Origin: Malaya genurostris
Lineage: Eukaryota > Arthropoda > Insecta > Diptera > Culicidae
DNA: 64,000 nucleotides
Direction: 5' to 3'
Assembly (NCBI RefSeq): GCF_030247185.1
Contig: NC_080570.1
Coordinates: forward strand, 149,268,641 to 149,332,640
The notes below the pieces were generated by a model. It did no database searches. It was not told where the DNA came from and was given only the letters and a program-made list of their open reading frames with translations. Shown piece by piece: positions 10,393-22,499 of the stretch (its first letter is position 1; every line of letters starts with the position of its first letter). Made by a program: the position numbers and the translations under genes.

Positions 10393-11230
10393 GATTTTTG
10401 CCTTTCTCTATAGAAAGGTATTAGGATTGCTGACTTTCGAACGGAGCCTCGGAGACCCATAGTGTTATATACCATTCCACTCAGTTCGACGAGATCGAAA
10501 AATGTCTGTGTGTGCATGTGTGTGTGTGCACTTTTCGAAGATATCTATACGCGCTCAATTTTCTCAGAGATGGCTGAACCGATTTTAACAAACTTATACT
10601 CGTTTGAAAGCTACTGTTGTGCCATTGATCAAGTTCGAAGATCAAATGGCCGTGACTTTTGGTTCAGGAGATATGATGGTATAAGTGACGTAACCGACAA
10701 AACACTTTGTTTTTACCGCTTTAATGTATATAAGGGTGCCAATATTTTGGGATCATCTCTAATTTCCTAAACCGCTATTGTTCAAAAGTTCAAGCACCTC
10801 GAAAAAAGTCCTCTTGCAAAATTTGAGCTAAATCGGACATGGGTAAGGGGTGCTGCCCAGCGGTAAAAGTTTGTATATTTTCGATCTTGAAAAAGCACCA
10901 TAGGGGAGAGTACATGAAATTTCCGAAATCGAAAATTTTTTTGATGCCAAAAGTCTTAAAATTGCATGAAACGTCGAGATTTAGTGTTATCTAAAAAAAA
11001 AGTTTTTTTTGAAAAAATCGACTTCCTGGGACTTAAAAAATTTTGATATTTTTCCTAAGTCCCAGAAAGTCGATTTAAAAAAAAATAACTACTCGATTCA
11101 ATCTGAATCAATAGGTGTCAAAAAGCCAAAATTAGTGTCACAAATTATTTAATAAAAAGATAAAAAATGTTTTTATGAGACTGTTTTGAAGAAAGAAAAA
11201 GGCATTATCAAACCACTAGGTGGATTAAGA
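10393..11230 (-). mobile_element. Dispersed non-autonomous element, GCCTTTCTC / CCACTAGGTGG family, copy 1
   Basis: Bounded by TTTTTGCCTTTCTCTATAG at the left and ACCACTAGGTGGATTAA at the right. The same two ends delimit 22985-24920 and 44466-45484 in the opposite orientation. The inside has AAATGTCTGTGTGTGCATG, the TAAGTGACGTAAC module and a hairpin, but no coding sequence. The ends contain inverted GCCTTTCTCATAT / ATATGAGAAAGGC motifs in the other copies. A MITE-like origin is inferred. Confidence 0.65.
11015..11076. repeat. Perfectable 21-bp hairpin
   Basis: AAATCGACTTCCTGGGACTTA at 11015-11035 is mirrored at 11056-11076 with a single mismatch around a 20-nt loop. It lies inside the copy-1 repeat. 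Confidence 0.8.
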
Positions 11231-11985
11231 AGGGTTTTTGTTATTAATTTTGAGTACTTCGCTAAGTTCACTTGAAGTTAACGAAGACCCGCTTCCAAAA
11301 AATCCTGAAAATATATCGAAACCCAGTGAATAGTTTGTTGCTAATAAGTTGCTATTTAGTTACGGTAATTTTGAATTTGTTGCTCAATTTTTATAAATTT
11401 TTTTGAGTACTTCGTTAAGTTCATATGAAGTTAACGAAGTACCCCCTCTTAAAAAGCATGAAAACAAATCGAAACGCAGTGGAAAGTTTGCTGCGAATTA
11501 GTTGCTAATAAGTTACAGGAATTTTGAATTTGTCGCTCTTTCATATGAAGTTGAGAAAGTACCTCTCTCAAATAAGTTTGCCAACAAATCGAAACTCAAT
11601 GGATAGTTTATTGTTAATTAGTTTCGGTGATTATGAATTGGTTACCTAATAAGCAACAAGTTATCCACTGGGTTTCGATTTGTTTTCCAGGTTATTTGGT
11701 AGGGGTTCATCTAAATTTAGCGAACTACTCAAAAAATTATTAAAAAAACTTGCAAAATTACCGTAACAAAAAAGTAACAAACTATCCACTGGGTTTAGAT
11801 TTTTTTTCAAGCTTATTTGGGAGGGATGCTTCATCAATTTCATATGAACTTAGCGGAGTAATAGAAAATTTTTTAAAAAATGGAGCAACCAATCAAAAGT
11901 TACCGTAACTAATTAGCAACTTATTAGCAACAAATTCGTTACCTATTTGCGTTATCATCGGCGAGAGTTGTCTCGATAAGTTTTT

Positions 11986-13300
11986 ATGAATGGAATTCTC
12001 CATTATGTGGCCGGATATCACTGTTGGAAGAAAATTCCAAGCTCTCGTAGAAGCCAAGATTGAGCTAATCACAAAGAAAACTTCTGTCAGACTCAACACA
12101 ATCAGTTCACGAAGCCAAGCTAAAAAATCAGATGCGTTTACCTCGAATGAAGTACTCTTTTTGGGTTCAAGACAAGCGTTTCTGGTTGGGAAACAGTACA
12201 CTATCGAATATCAGCTATATGTGAATGTTCCGGAGTTTTATCGCGTTGAAAGCCTTGGTATTACATTTATTTTGTAAAATTTTATCTTCTGTTTTAACAG
12301 TCTTCGCAGTTGATTCATAGCGTACAGAATCATTGTATGGCTGGTGCTTACAATCCTTCTGACACTAAGAATCATTCCTGGTTGGGACTCGAACATACGA
12401 CACCTGGTTTGACCAGTATAGTCGGAGTCAATTTGTTTAGCAAGCAACAAATATAACCTTCAAATTGGAAAAGTTTTGAGTCGAATTAAGAACATTTCAC
12501 TGAACTCTTGGACATCGTCGCTCTAGATCAGCCATTCTTAATGGGTTCGACATCGATAGCTTGATGGGTTCGACATGGTCACCCGTTTCCCATACAGCCT
12601 GCTGACATCCTAGAATGTAGCGAACAATACCTGTTAATGCCATCAAATTCCAATAAAACTGCGACAGCACAGATATATTGAGTTTGGCACTCCGACACTA
12701 AATCGTCAAACTGATAGAATGCATGCACGAGGCATTTCACGTAAAAATTTTCAAATCACTTATTGAAAATCGTAAAATCGGGTGAAATAATTTTGTTTTT
12801 AATTTAAACCAATAGAAAGAAGCTCAATCTACCTGCAGGAAGTAGGATAGATTCCGAGTTTTCGTACGTTGAGGATGGTGACAGAAAAGTGCAAGTTCAA
12901 CCGTTTCCGAACAAATTGCCAAAGAATTTGTCTTCAGCACTTTAATAATGACCAAAAAAACACAAATACAATGGGGTTTGAACGTCACTTTGGAATATTA
13001 CAACAATCATTAATTTCTCACGAATTGTCTGTTTGAACATTAAATTTTATTTAACAACTAAGTTTAAAATACCTCTTGTAACTAATCCGTTGAATAGGAA
13101 GAGTTTAGTGGACCGATATTTAATTTGTCGTATTATTGACCCAAAACCAGTGAAAACTTCTGAAGTGAAGTTATGTGATATTATTCATGACCTTCCAACA
13201 ATTATTATGGAATCTATAATAAATCGTGGAATAATAAAACTGCAATTGCTGCCAGCTTCGGAGAGTCTAACCTATCATCAATTGTCCCAAAAAGAGCTCC
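11986..13300. other. Non-coding stretch with two short unassigned open frames
   Basis: An ATG frame at 11990-12277 (+) codes 95 residues with no motif I recognise. A frame at 13033-13332 (+) lacks an ATG at its start. Neither has visible splice sites or family similarity, so I do not call genes. A SINE-like repeat sits at 12280-12470. Confidence 0.35.
12280..12470 (-). mobile_element. tRNA-related SINE-like repeat, minus strand
   Basis: On the minus strand a Pol III B-box-like GTTCGAGTCCC (complement of 12384-12394) is followed by a body (GATTCTGTACGCTATGAATC, CTGTTAAAACAG) shared with the plus-strand copy at 55437-55560. Confidence 0.65.
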
Positions 13301-14660
13301 TGAAATGGTTCCGAAGTGCGGGAGCTCCGTAGTCGAATAATAACACCATTAGGGGATCATCAATTTTATGCGAGTTTTATGCAGATTTGCCTACACCCAC
13401 TGAGAGATCAACGACCTTCGCGAACGAATCTGGCTTCTGACTGTTGCGGTTTGCTGCTGATAAAGACTTTACTCCGGGCTTACCGTCTAGAGCAGCGAAC
13501 GTAGGATAATGGAAGTACAAGTGCCTTCTTGGAAGAAGTTACTCTCGGTTGCAATCCGACAATATTTTGTGGTTGGTTTGTGGAAACAAGAGAGCGCGAA
13601 ACGCCGAGCCGCGGGAATGGCTAATGGCTTGAAGGAATAAAAATATGAACCGGTAATAAATTCCACGGTGTAATAATTCATCGGGTTGGTGTTAAGACTT
13701 CGCTTCACACCCTCAAACAAAAAAAAAAAGAACCATTGCATTGGCAGTAGTCTGCTCGGGCTCAAGGCGCCGTAAAATATTAAAATTCAGGTCAAAATTG
13801 GTTAGGAGAAAAAAAAACCGGCCGCTTTCTTGTCGGGACTGGAAATCCGCAACCCCTTCCCGAATCCGTTCGATTGCGCACCGGAACTTTACGGTCAAAG
13901 CGACAAAAGCAGCCGCCCATTGCATGGCCTTTGAAAGGTCATAAATTTAATTTTAAATTCAGCGTAAATCCGAGCAAGAATAATTATCGACATTGAACGT
14001 GCGGTGGAAACCCGGTGGCCGACCTTACCTTCAACACTGCCTTGCCTTGAGGGTGCCGTTCCGAAAAACCGAGACACGACCGAGTCCCCATAAATGCAAG
14101 AAAACGGTTGCGGTCAAGATTAAATTGGCTTTCGCTCTTGTTCCGGCTCCGGTTGCTGCCATAGGGACCTCTCTCTCTCTCTCTCTCTATCTCTATCTCT
14201 CTTATGCAGATGGTCCTCCTCGGTCCACGGAAAGGAAGCCTTTTTCGTCCGAAACGGCCGTCCGTCGTCCGACCGAACCTTGAGGGAGGAACGCACGTTG
14301 TTGGTCTTGTTTAATGGATTCCCGTACTCCGTCCCGGACCGAAACGGACCAAAACGGACCATTTCATTCCACTGCGCTGCGAATGATGAAGCTGCATAAG
14401 CTTCAAACGCAATAATGAGGATTTGGTCTTAGCGATAATGGATGCCCGGTCGGTTGCCCCGAAACCACGAAAGTTCCAGCCGAATAATGCTGGGAGTTTC
14501 AATTTTCTCCTCTGTTTTTGGTGGTAATTTTACTGACGTTGCAAAATGGGAGTATTTTTGTGCCAAACCATTGGAAATATGCCATGTAGGAAGTGGTGAA
14601 AATTGCGAAATCAGCATTTTTAATAGAAAATGTTGCAATAATTTGATTGTGAAGATGGAA
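13300..14660. other. Apparently single-copy, GC-richer region
   Basis: None of the window's repeat families are visible here. GC content is clearly above the neighbours. There is no convincing coding frame or splice pattern. It could be regulatory or untranslated sequence of a gene outside the window. Confidence 0.35.
14169..14202 (+). repeat. (CT)n microsatellite
   Basis: An uninterrupted CT run of about 20 bp passing into CTCTAT repeats. Confidence 0.9.
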
Positions 14661-14689
14661 CTGAGAATATCTTAACAATGGAAAATTGA

Positions 14690-17600
14690 AATATTATTAG
14701 AAAAAGGAAAATAAAGAATGAGTGATCCCGAGTAGAAAATCTCAAATAGAGTGTAAGCAGCGTCAACAGAGAATAGACATTGGGTAAAATGAATCAGAAA
14801 CAGTGATTGGATAATGAAAATTAGAAAATGGAGTTTGAGAAAGAAAAAGTTGTCTGAAAAATTAAGCAAAGCAAAGAAAATTAAAAAGTAGAAAAAAGAA
14901 GAATAAATGCAATAGAAAATAGAGACTGGAAAACTGAAAGTAAGAAACAGAATAAAACTATTGAATGGAAATTAAATATTGCAAAATAGTGAATGGACAA
15001 ATAAGAGTTGAGAATAGATAGCAAAAGAATAATTAAGAATAAAAAATAAAACATGAAGCTAAACCAAAGGAATGAAGAATGGAAAATATAGAATGAGCAA
15101 TTTACAGAAGAAGAGGAAGTTAAAAAAAATTAAAATTCAGATTTAAGAATTTAGTGAAAAAATTTTTGAATGAAAAATCCAGACAGGTTCTTCCAAAACA
15201 AAAATTTTTGTCTGGTTTTTGCATTCAAAGTTTTTACCGACTTCCGCTCTGGAAACGCAGCATAGATCAGGTAGCCCCTCAGCGGCAGTCAGTAACAATT
15301 TTGAATGCAAAAACCGAATAAAAACATTTGTTTTGAAAGAGCAGGTTAAGTTTTTGTCCGGTTTTGTCATTCATTTTTTATGGGTTCTAGTAGAAAATAT
15401 GGTTTTAAACGATTCTTGCATTTGCAAAATCCTAGTCTAGTTTTTGCATACAAAAGCACTTAAACAGGTTTTTCAAACTAATTCGGATAAGTGCTATCCG
15501 ACTTTTTCATTCAGTATATGAAGAAAATGAAAAATTGGAGGATTGAAAAATAGAGAATGTGAAATGTAGAATGTGAACTGTAGAATGAGAAACAGTGATT
15601 GGATAAAGGAAACTAGGAAATGGAGATTGATAAAGAAAAAATTGTCTGAAAAATAAGAATGCAAAGAAAATTAAAAAGTAGAAAAAATGAGAAAAGATTT
15701 AATGGAAAATAGGGACTGAATAACTAAAATATTTCAACATAGGTAATGGACAAAAGAGAGTTAAAAAGGAAAGAAATAATTATGAATAAAAATTAAAACT
15801 TGAAACTAATCCAAAGAAATAAATAATGATAAATATAAAATAAAAAATATATAAAAGAAGAAAAAATTAAAAAAAATCAGATCAAAGCATTGAGTGGAAA
15901 TCGAAACATTAAAGAAAGAAAAATAATACCTAAATGAAAACAAAAAAGAATGATATGAAAACCTGCGAATGGAAAACACTGAATGAAAAGTAAGTAATGG
16001 AAAAGATAGCATAAAATGAAACAAATTGATACATATACTAAGACATTGCGTAAGGATTTTGAGTACAAAAACCGGAGAAAAAAACATTTATTTTGAAAGA
16101 GCATATTTTTTTCGGTTCTAGCAGAAAATATGGTTTTAAACGATTCTTGCATTGCAAAATCTCAGTCCGGTTTTTGCTCTAATTTTTTTTTTGATTTTTT
16201 CATTTAAAAATACGTAAACGGGTTTTTTAAACTAAGTTGCAGTTATCCGACTTTTTCATTCAGCATATGAAGATAATGAAAAATGAGACACTTGCAAAAT
16301 AACGAATGTGAAATTTAGAATGAGAAACAGTGATTGGATGAAGGAAACTAAGAAATGGAGATTGATAAAGAAAAAAATTGTCTGAAAAATAAGAATGTAT
16401 AGAAAATTAAAAAGTTGAAAAATGAAATACGACCGTTGATATAAGCAGATGTGAAGCAATCGGAAAATGATAATATATTAAAAGAAAAAATGATGATAGA
16501 AGAAAAAGAACAAAAATATAAACGATGACAGTAGAAGCCAAAGAAATAAGTGAATTGAAAAAAACATTCAAGTTAAAATAGGGTAGTGATTATGAGGAAC
16601 ACAAAAACTAGATTAGAGGAAAAACATAACTTAATATTGAGAAATAATGTAAAAGAATGAGAGTAGTCAAAAGACAGGATTAGAACTGTGCAGAAAACTG
16701 ATTTTCACTGCTTTGGGTCGCTCCCTGTTTTTGATCCGAAAATCTTTTTGACTCCAGTAGCACAGATGAGATTTGAACTCAGGTTATCTGGATGTAGATA
16801 AAATAAAGCATAGAAAGTAGAAAACAGAACAAACAATAATTTAAAATAGAAAATAAAAATAGAGGTTAGATAACAGAGCAGAAGAAATAGAGAATAGTGA
16901 ATAGATAATAGAGAAAAAAAAGAGAATAGGAAGCAATATAAAAAGGAAGAAAAAAGATAATAAATAAACAGAAAGCGAATTAAAAGAATTAAGAAATAAA
17001 AGGTCGGGAAAACAGATGCATAGTTCACAGTAATTTGAAGAAAAGGGAATAGTCAATACGAATTGTGAAAATATTGATGGAACAAATAACACCGAGACAA
17101 CAGAAAATGCAAAAACGAAAATGAATATAAGCAGATGTGAAGCAATTGAAAAATATCAATATATTGAATGGAGAAATGATAGAGGAAAAATAACAAAAAT
17201 AAAATGGATAAAAATGGAAGCCAAAGGAAAGAGTGAATTAATAGTTACGTTTAAGTTAAAATATGGTAGCGATTAAAAGGAACAGACAAACTAGACTAGA
17301 GGAAAAAGGTAATTGCGAAAACAAAGAGCTTCAAATTGAGAAAAAATTAAAAAGAATGCGAGTAGACAAAAGACAGGAATAGTATTACAGTACAGAAAAC
17401 TGGTTTTCACTGCTTTTGGTCACTTGATGTTTTTTCTCCGAAAATATTTTGGACTCCATTACCAGAGATGGGATTTGTATCCAGGTCATTTGGTTATAGA
17501 TAGAATGAATCATAGAAAATAAAAATAGATAATTGAAAATAGAGAATGACATATAGAGATCAGATAACAGAGCAGAGGAAATAGAGAAAAGTGCATAGAT

Positions 17601-19250
17601 AATAGAGAATTATAAAAAGAGAGTAGAAAGTAATATAAAAAGGATGTAAAAAGTTTGAGAAAAATGGGAAATAAAATACAATAATAAGCAGAAAAATGGA
17701 AAATAAAATACAATAATAAGCAGAAAGCAGATTTAAGAGAATAGAAAAATAGAACCTGGAGTAAACAGATAAATAGATTGAAGTTAATTGAAGAAAAGAG
17801 AATAGAGAGTACGAATTGTAAAAATATTGACGGAATAAGTAATTCAAAATCGAGATAAGAGAAAATGTAAATACGATAGTTGATATAAGCAGATGTGATG
17901 CAATCGAAAAATGATAATATATTGAATGAAAAAATTATGCTAGAGGAGAAAGAACCAAAATAAAAGGAAAGAAAATAAAAGCCAAAGAAAAGAGTAAATT
18001 GAGAAAAACATTTAAGTTAAAAAAGAGTTGCGATTATAAGGAACACACAAATCATACTAGAGGAAACGTTGAGATTAGAGGTGATTGAAAAAACAGAGAG
18101 CTTAAAATTGAGAAAAATGTAAATGAATGAGAGTAGAAAAAAGACAGGAATAGAACAGAACAGAAAACGGTTTTTCACTACTTCGGGTCACTCCCTGCGA
18201 ATAGAATATAGATAACAAGAAAAAGAGTAGAAAGCAGTATAAAAAGGAAGTTTGGAAGTTTGAAAAAAAAATGGAAAATAAAATACAATCATAAGCAGAA
18301 AGCGAATTAAGAGAATAGAGAAATAAAACATGGAAGAAACAAATGAATAGACCAGAGCGATTTGAAGGAAAGGGAATAGTGAGTACGAAATGTAAAAATA
18401 TTGATGGAATAAATAATTTTAAATCGAGACAATAGAAAATTGAAATTACGCAAATTGATATAAGCAGAATGGAAAAATGATGATAGAGGAAAAAGAATAA
18501 GAATTAAAAGGTAGAAAATGGAGACCAAAAAAAGAGTGAATTGAGAAAAATAGTTAAGTTGACATAGGGTAACAATTAATAGGATCACACAAACTAGACT
18601 GGAGAAAAAAGTTAATTTAGAAAACAGAGAGCTAAAAATGAGGAAAGAATGTGAAATAGAGAATACACTAAATAAATTAATAAAACAGAATAGAGAGCTG
18701 GTTTTAGACTCTTTGGGCTACTTGCTGCTTTGAATAAGAAAAACTTTTTGATTTCATTTGCTAAGGTGAGATTTGAATCCAGGTCATCACGCTATACATA
18801 TAATATAGCATAGAGAATAAGAAATAAAGAATAGAGAGTAGATAACAGAGAATAGGAAATAGAAAATAGTTAATTGAGTGTAGTGAATAGATAATAGAGT
18901 AGAAATCAGAAAACTGAGAATATATTATAGAGCAGAGAGGATAGTGAATAGTGAAAAGAGACTTGAAAATATAACATAAAATAAAGAATAAAAAATTGTG
19001 AACAGAGGATAGACGATAGAGAATAAAGTATTGAAAATAGGAAATAGAGTATTAAGAATGGAGAGTAGAAAATACAGCATAGTAGAGAGAGAATAGAGAA
19101 TAGAAAATATATAACAAAAAATGGAGAGTGTAGAGCAAAGAAATAGTGATTGATATATAGGATATAGATAAAAGGTAACAGATAATAGAGATCATGGAAA
19201 ATAAAGAAGAGGAAACAGATAATCGAATATTAAGCATATAGACTACGCAA
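14690..19250. repeat. 4.5 kb purine-rich higher-order tandem array
   Basis: The plus strand is overwhelmingly A and G (AGAATAGAGAATAGAAAATA-type runs). Long units recur. The block GAAACAGTGATTGGAT lies near 14797, 15589 and 16324. GCAGATGTGAAGCAAT or close variants lie near 16445, 17131 and 17889. CACTGCTTTGGGTCGCTCC-like blocks lie near 16708, 17408 and 18177. Unit length therefore varies from about 690 to 790 bp. Some units include a tRNA-like GAGATTTGAACTCAGG (for example 16769). Minus-strand open frames here are low-complexity artefacts. Confidence 0.85.
15197..15335. repeat. Inverted repeat inside the purine array
   Basis: CAAAAATTTTTGTCTGGTTTTTGCATTCAAA near 15199 pairs imperfectly with TTTGAATGCAAAAACCGAATAAAAACATTTG near 15301, around a GC-richer core. 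Confidence 0.65.
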
Positions 19251-19454
19251 TCTTCTATGTGACCCGGAATTTTGCATTTGATATTATCGATGCTATGCAA
19301 GGTTATCGTATTTTTGCAATCAAACTTTCTGCATCGTGTTGCCGTTTGAATTGAATGTACACAGAATCATTAGCTTTATGTAATTGAATTACTTCTTTTT
19401 TTTTAAACAGTTGGATTTACTGGTTTAACGGTTCATCGTAGGTTTGCCTACGAT

Positions 19455-19875
19455 CAGTGATGTCCGAGCTCAGCACACGAGCTGCTCTATACCTGCAGTG
19501 TGTGCCTATTAAACTTGTGTGTGGTCCTTATTTAAAACAGACTCATGAGCGTGTGCTATTTGTGTAGTCCACCTACTGACAAGAGACAATACAAGAGCGG
19601 ACACTGTGTGCTTAAAAATTATATCATATGTTTAATTAAATAAAAAAAACGGATACTCAACTCAGCTCGTGAACTAGCACATGAGTCAGCTCACGAGCTA
19701 GCTCCCCATTCCAGCTCATGAGCCAGCATCGCGAGCTGGTTCTTCGAAGCATACGACTCTCGATCTAGTAGCAACACGGCACACGAGCGTGTGCTTCAGA
19801 CTTCGTGTGCGTGTTTTTAAAAAGGTACAGCACACGGACTGTATGAGAGCTGGCTCGTGTGCTGGGCCATCACTG
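19455..19875. mobile_element. hAT-like non-autonomous element (MITE) with 8-bp duplication
   Basis: The 421-bp element starts with CAGTGATG and ends with CATCACTG. It is flanked by perfect 8-bp copies of CCTACGAT (19447-19454 and 19876-19883). An 8-bp duplication with a CAGTG-type terminus is the signature of hAT transposons. Subterminal CAGCACACGAGC recurs inverted near the right end. The interior is full of short inverted CACGAGC / GCTCGTG and GAGCTAGCTC motifs. There is no coding sequence. Confidence 0.9.
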
Positions 19876-19883
19876 CCTACGAT

Positions 19884-20400
19884 CACTGAGTTTGATTATA
19901 TCCAACGAGACACGATAGTCGAATGAATTCTGTTTGAACCTTTTTTTTTTCTTAGTAGACTTTTTTGACTTGAAAATTTTTTTATTGATTCGTTTATGAC
20001 TATATAATAGAAAACAGAGCGTGGACAAATGAATATAAAGAAGATTGGATAGAGATGTGCTGAAGATCGTTTTGTCGAGAATTGTGGGTGGGTTCACTGA
20101 GAAAAATAATTGGAATACTACATTTTGATACCAAAATTCGACCATGTGTTTAACCGACCTTGCAGAAAATTTTCATTGATCCTACTAATTACTGCCAGCG
20201 CCTCATGTCTTGAACCTTTCGAATGAAAAAAGATGAAACCTCTTCAACCTGCTGTTGGTTTACTGATTACATCAGAAGGTTAAAATTGCAACATAAACAA
20301 TAAATCAATTTGAACAGAATGATCATTTTTTCCTCCCTCAAAATTTTCGAGTAAAGGTTTCACATAGTAGACAAATAAGTCTGCGGAAGTGACACGAATC
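19884..20400. other. AT-rich non-coding stretch
   Basis: No repeat family, RNA gene or coding frame recognised. Confidence 0.3.
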
Positions 20401-21660
20401 GTATCCCTTTATCCTTGATTAAAATTAAGATTAAAATATCAAACCCGAAAAATCATCCCGGAATACACTTCACAAACCCAAACCTTCCCGGACTCCCAGG
20501 AGAAAAAAAAACAACATCCTCTTTAATTCTAACAATCCACTCGTGGTCAACGTCCGTCGTTTTGGACTACACCTTACTACTTGTCCAGGCCGGAAAAAAG
20601 CGCCCTCCAATCCGATTGTTTGGCGTAAAAATAGCCGAAGAGGAAACCGGCCGGTCCCACCAACACGCCTGAAGTGCCCTCTTTCACCCGGATGTCGAAT
20701 CGAACAGCGAGCGACCAACGGAGCGAACGAACGAACACACGGTGGTGGCGACAAGAATGACAACGCCGACGAGGACAACGACGTGATTATTGCTCCTGGG
20801 GCCATAATTGTCCTTCCGTTTCGGCACAATTTTATTCATTCGTTCGGCAGCGCATAAGAAGAGGTACCGCGTGCTGCGGAAGTCGTGGGTAGATTTTTTT
20901 TTGTGCTGATTTCGACCATTGCCAGCAGCCGACCTATGGACGGAGTTAGGAACTACGCTGTTGTGGCCACATATTCACTCTGACGTGAAGTGAAGTGGCT
21001 CCTCGACACCGGAGAGATTCGGGTGATCAGATTCGTGTGGAACCCGGGTCTTGTTGCCCGGTCCACACTCGCTGCCAGTGAGTGGACATCCTCTCAATTA
21101 CCGAAAGTGTCCCTTCTGACCACCGTGGGGCGCAAATGCTTTTGGCTGGGTCAGCAGAGGGATGGTATTTTTTTCTTCTTCCCGTCTAACAATCGATGGC
21201 TCCTGGGAGTCGCCGCTGCCGGCCGGAACTGGTGTATGGAAGAGTACTCGACAACGACGACGACGACGACGAAGAGGATCATTGCTTTTTAATTAAATGT
21301 TAAATGCTAATGGATGCCATATTTTACTCTAACGCACTTAACATTTAATTACCGGGAATTAAGAGATTTACTTTTCGCACTTTCACACACACATACACAC
21401 GTGGAAGGTCGCGGATGAAGGGAGAAGCAGTTCAGCAGCTGTTTGTCTACTTACTTGGCTATTGTCCGAGGAAAAAATTCGCAGCTTCGGCTCCCCGTCC
21501 GACGAAGGACTGTGATTTTCACAGTAACGTGATTTATGAGCTTACTTTAACGGCTGATTCTGGGCACCAGTTCTCTGATAAACGAAGAAACGAAATTAAA
21601 GAATATCCAATAACAATAATTAATAAAACGGGGTCGGAAACGGAGTAGCGCTTCCTTTGG
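20400..21660. other. Apparently single-copy, GC-richer region
   Basis: A region without the window's repeats. It contains a (GAC)n run near 21250-21270 and a short CA run near 21386. Several overlapping open frames exist, but none shows a family motif. It is possibly leader or regulatory sequence of a neighbouring gene. Confidence 0.35.
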
Positions 21661-21870
21661 CTCGTACCGAACGTTTTTTGATATTCTGCGTAGTTTCGGA
21701 AAGCGCGATTTGCACGTACGTTGTAAATACTAGCGCTAATTTTGAATATTCGTCTGACTGGCCGGAGTTTCTGAAAAGCTATGGTATTTTTTCATCGGAA
21801 GAGGGATTGAAAAACAAATTATATCTGAAAAGTTTGTTTCCGGTAATTGATATAGAAGTAAGTTTCCAGG

Positions 21871-22183
21871 TTTCGTTTTCGACTCATCAGTACATTAGCA
21901 GTTTATATTGAACTGCTAGTGGCCACCTCGGGGTTCATTCTAAACCGCTAAGCAGACGTAAAATAAATGCTATTCGCAAAACACATTTGCACCTAAGTGC
22001 AATGTATTTACTGAAGTTCCGAACGAAAATTAATGACGACCTACTGGCCGTCAACAGCTAGTAGTGATTTAGGGGTTTAGTACTTCATACATAGTATGCA
22101 TAGTTGTTTATGTTGAACCACGCGTGACATTAGCAGTTCAACACAAACTGCTAATGCACTGATGAGTTGAAGACGGAAAATAA
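21871..22183. mobile_element. MITE with ~50-bp inverted termini (GACTCATCAGTGCATTAGC family)
   Basis: The left arm (TTTTCGACTCATCAGTACA, then TTAGCAGTTTATATTGAACT) recurs inverted at about 22128-22180. Each arm itself contains an AGCAGTT / AACTGCT inverted pair. Fragments of the same family lie at 22435-22480, 32290-32530, 35470-35560, 49790-49850 and 52610-52670. It has no coding capacity. Confidence 0.75.
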
Positions 22184-22499
22184 AAACAAGTATCATAGTC
22201 ATTCTCACTCAGAACTTTTTTTGGATGTATTCGCTTGGATATCTATTATTACTGAATAAAGTCGAATTTTTTTATCAAAAATTTTTTGCCCTCAAATTTG
22301 TTACCGATCATTTTTTGTCCACCACCAAAATCAAATTCTGATTGCAAAACCAAAATAAAATGAAAATTCTGTAAATAGTTAGCAGAAACTTTTCGTATGT
22401 TTAGCGGTTTTTGTTGAACCGTTAAGTGGCATAGCTGTTTAGCATAAACTGCTAGGCACTGACGAGTCGATGACTAAACGTAACGGTTATGTGCCCTAA

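Larger units (their letters stand above)
10290..11985. mobile_element. Foldback-type repeat with inverted tandem units
   Basis: The left arm at about 10308-10373 (CTCTCGCCGATGATAACGCA and on) recurs inverted at 11903-11967. Between them a unit containing GTTAACGAAGTACC, CGAAACCCAGTGG and TTGCTAATAAGTTAC repeats in direct orientation. Its anchors are at 11277, 11430 and 11550, so spacing is 153 and 120 bp. From about 11655 it repeats inverted (CCACTGGGTTTCG near 11667 and CCACTGGGTTTAG near 11787). A separate element (10393-11230) is inserted in the left part. No transposase is seen. Confidence 0.75.

Noticed and set aside
11990..12277. 95-codon frame as a possible gene
   Set aside because: No recognisable domain, no splice sites, adjacent to repeats, and an overlapping frame on the other strand is equally long.
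13033..13332. 99-codon frame of protein-like composition
   Set aside because: It has no ATG at the start, no good splice acceptor, and no family resemblance. Kept only as a note.
15806..18588. Several minus-strand frames of 60-107 codons rich in F, L, S and Y
   Set aside because: They are translations of the purine-rich array read on its pyrimidine strand and are low-complexity artefacts.
20543..20857. 104-codon frame in a GC-richer region
   Set aside because: Overlapped by longer frames on the other strand, no motif, and no homology I can name.
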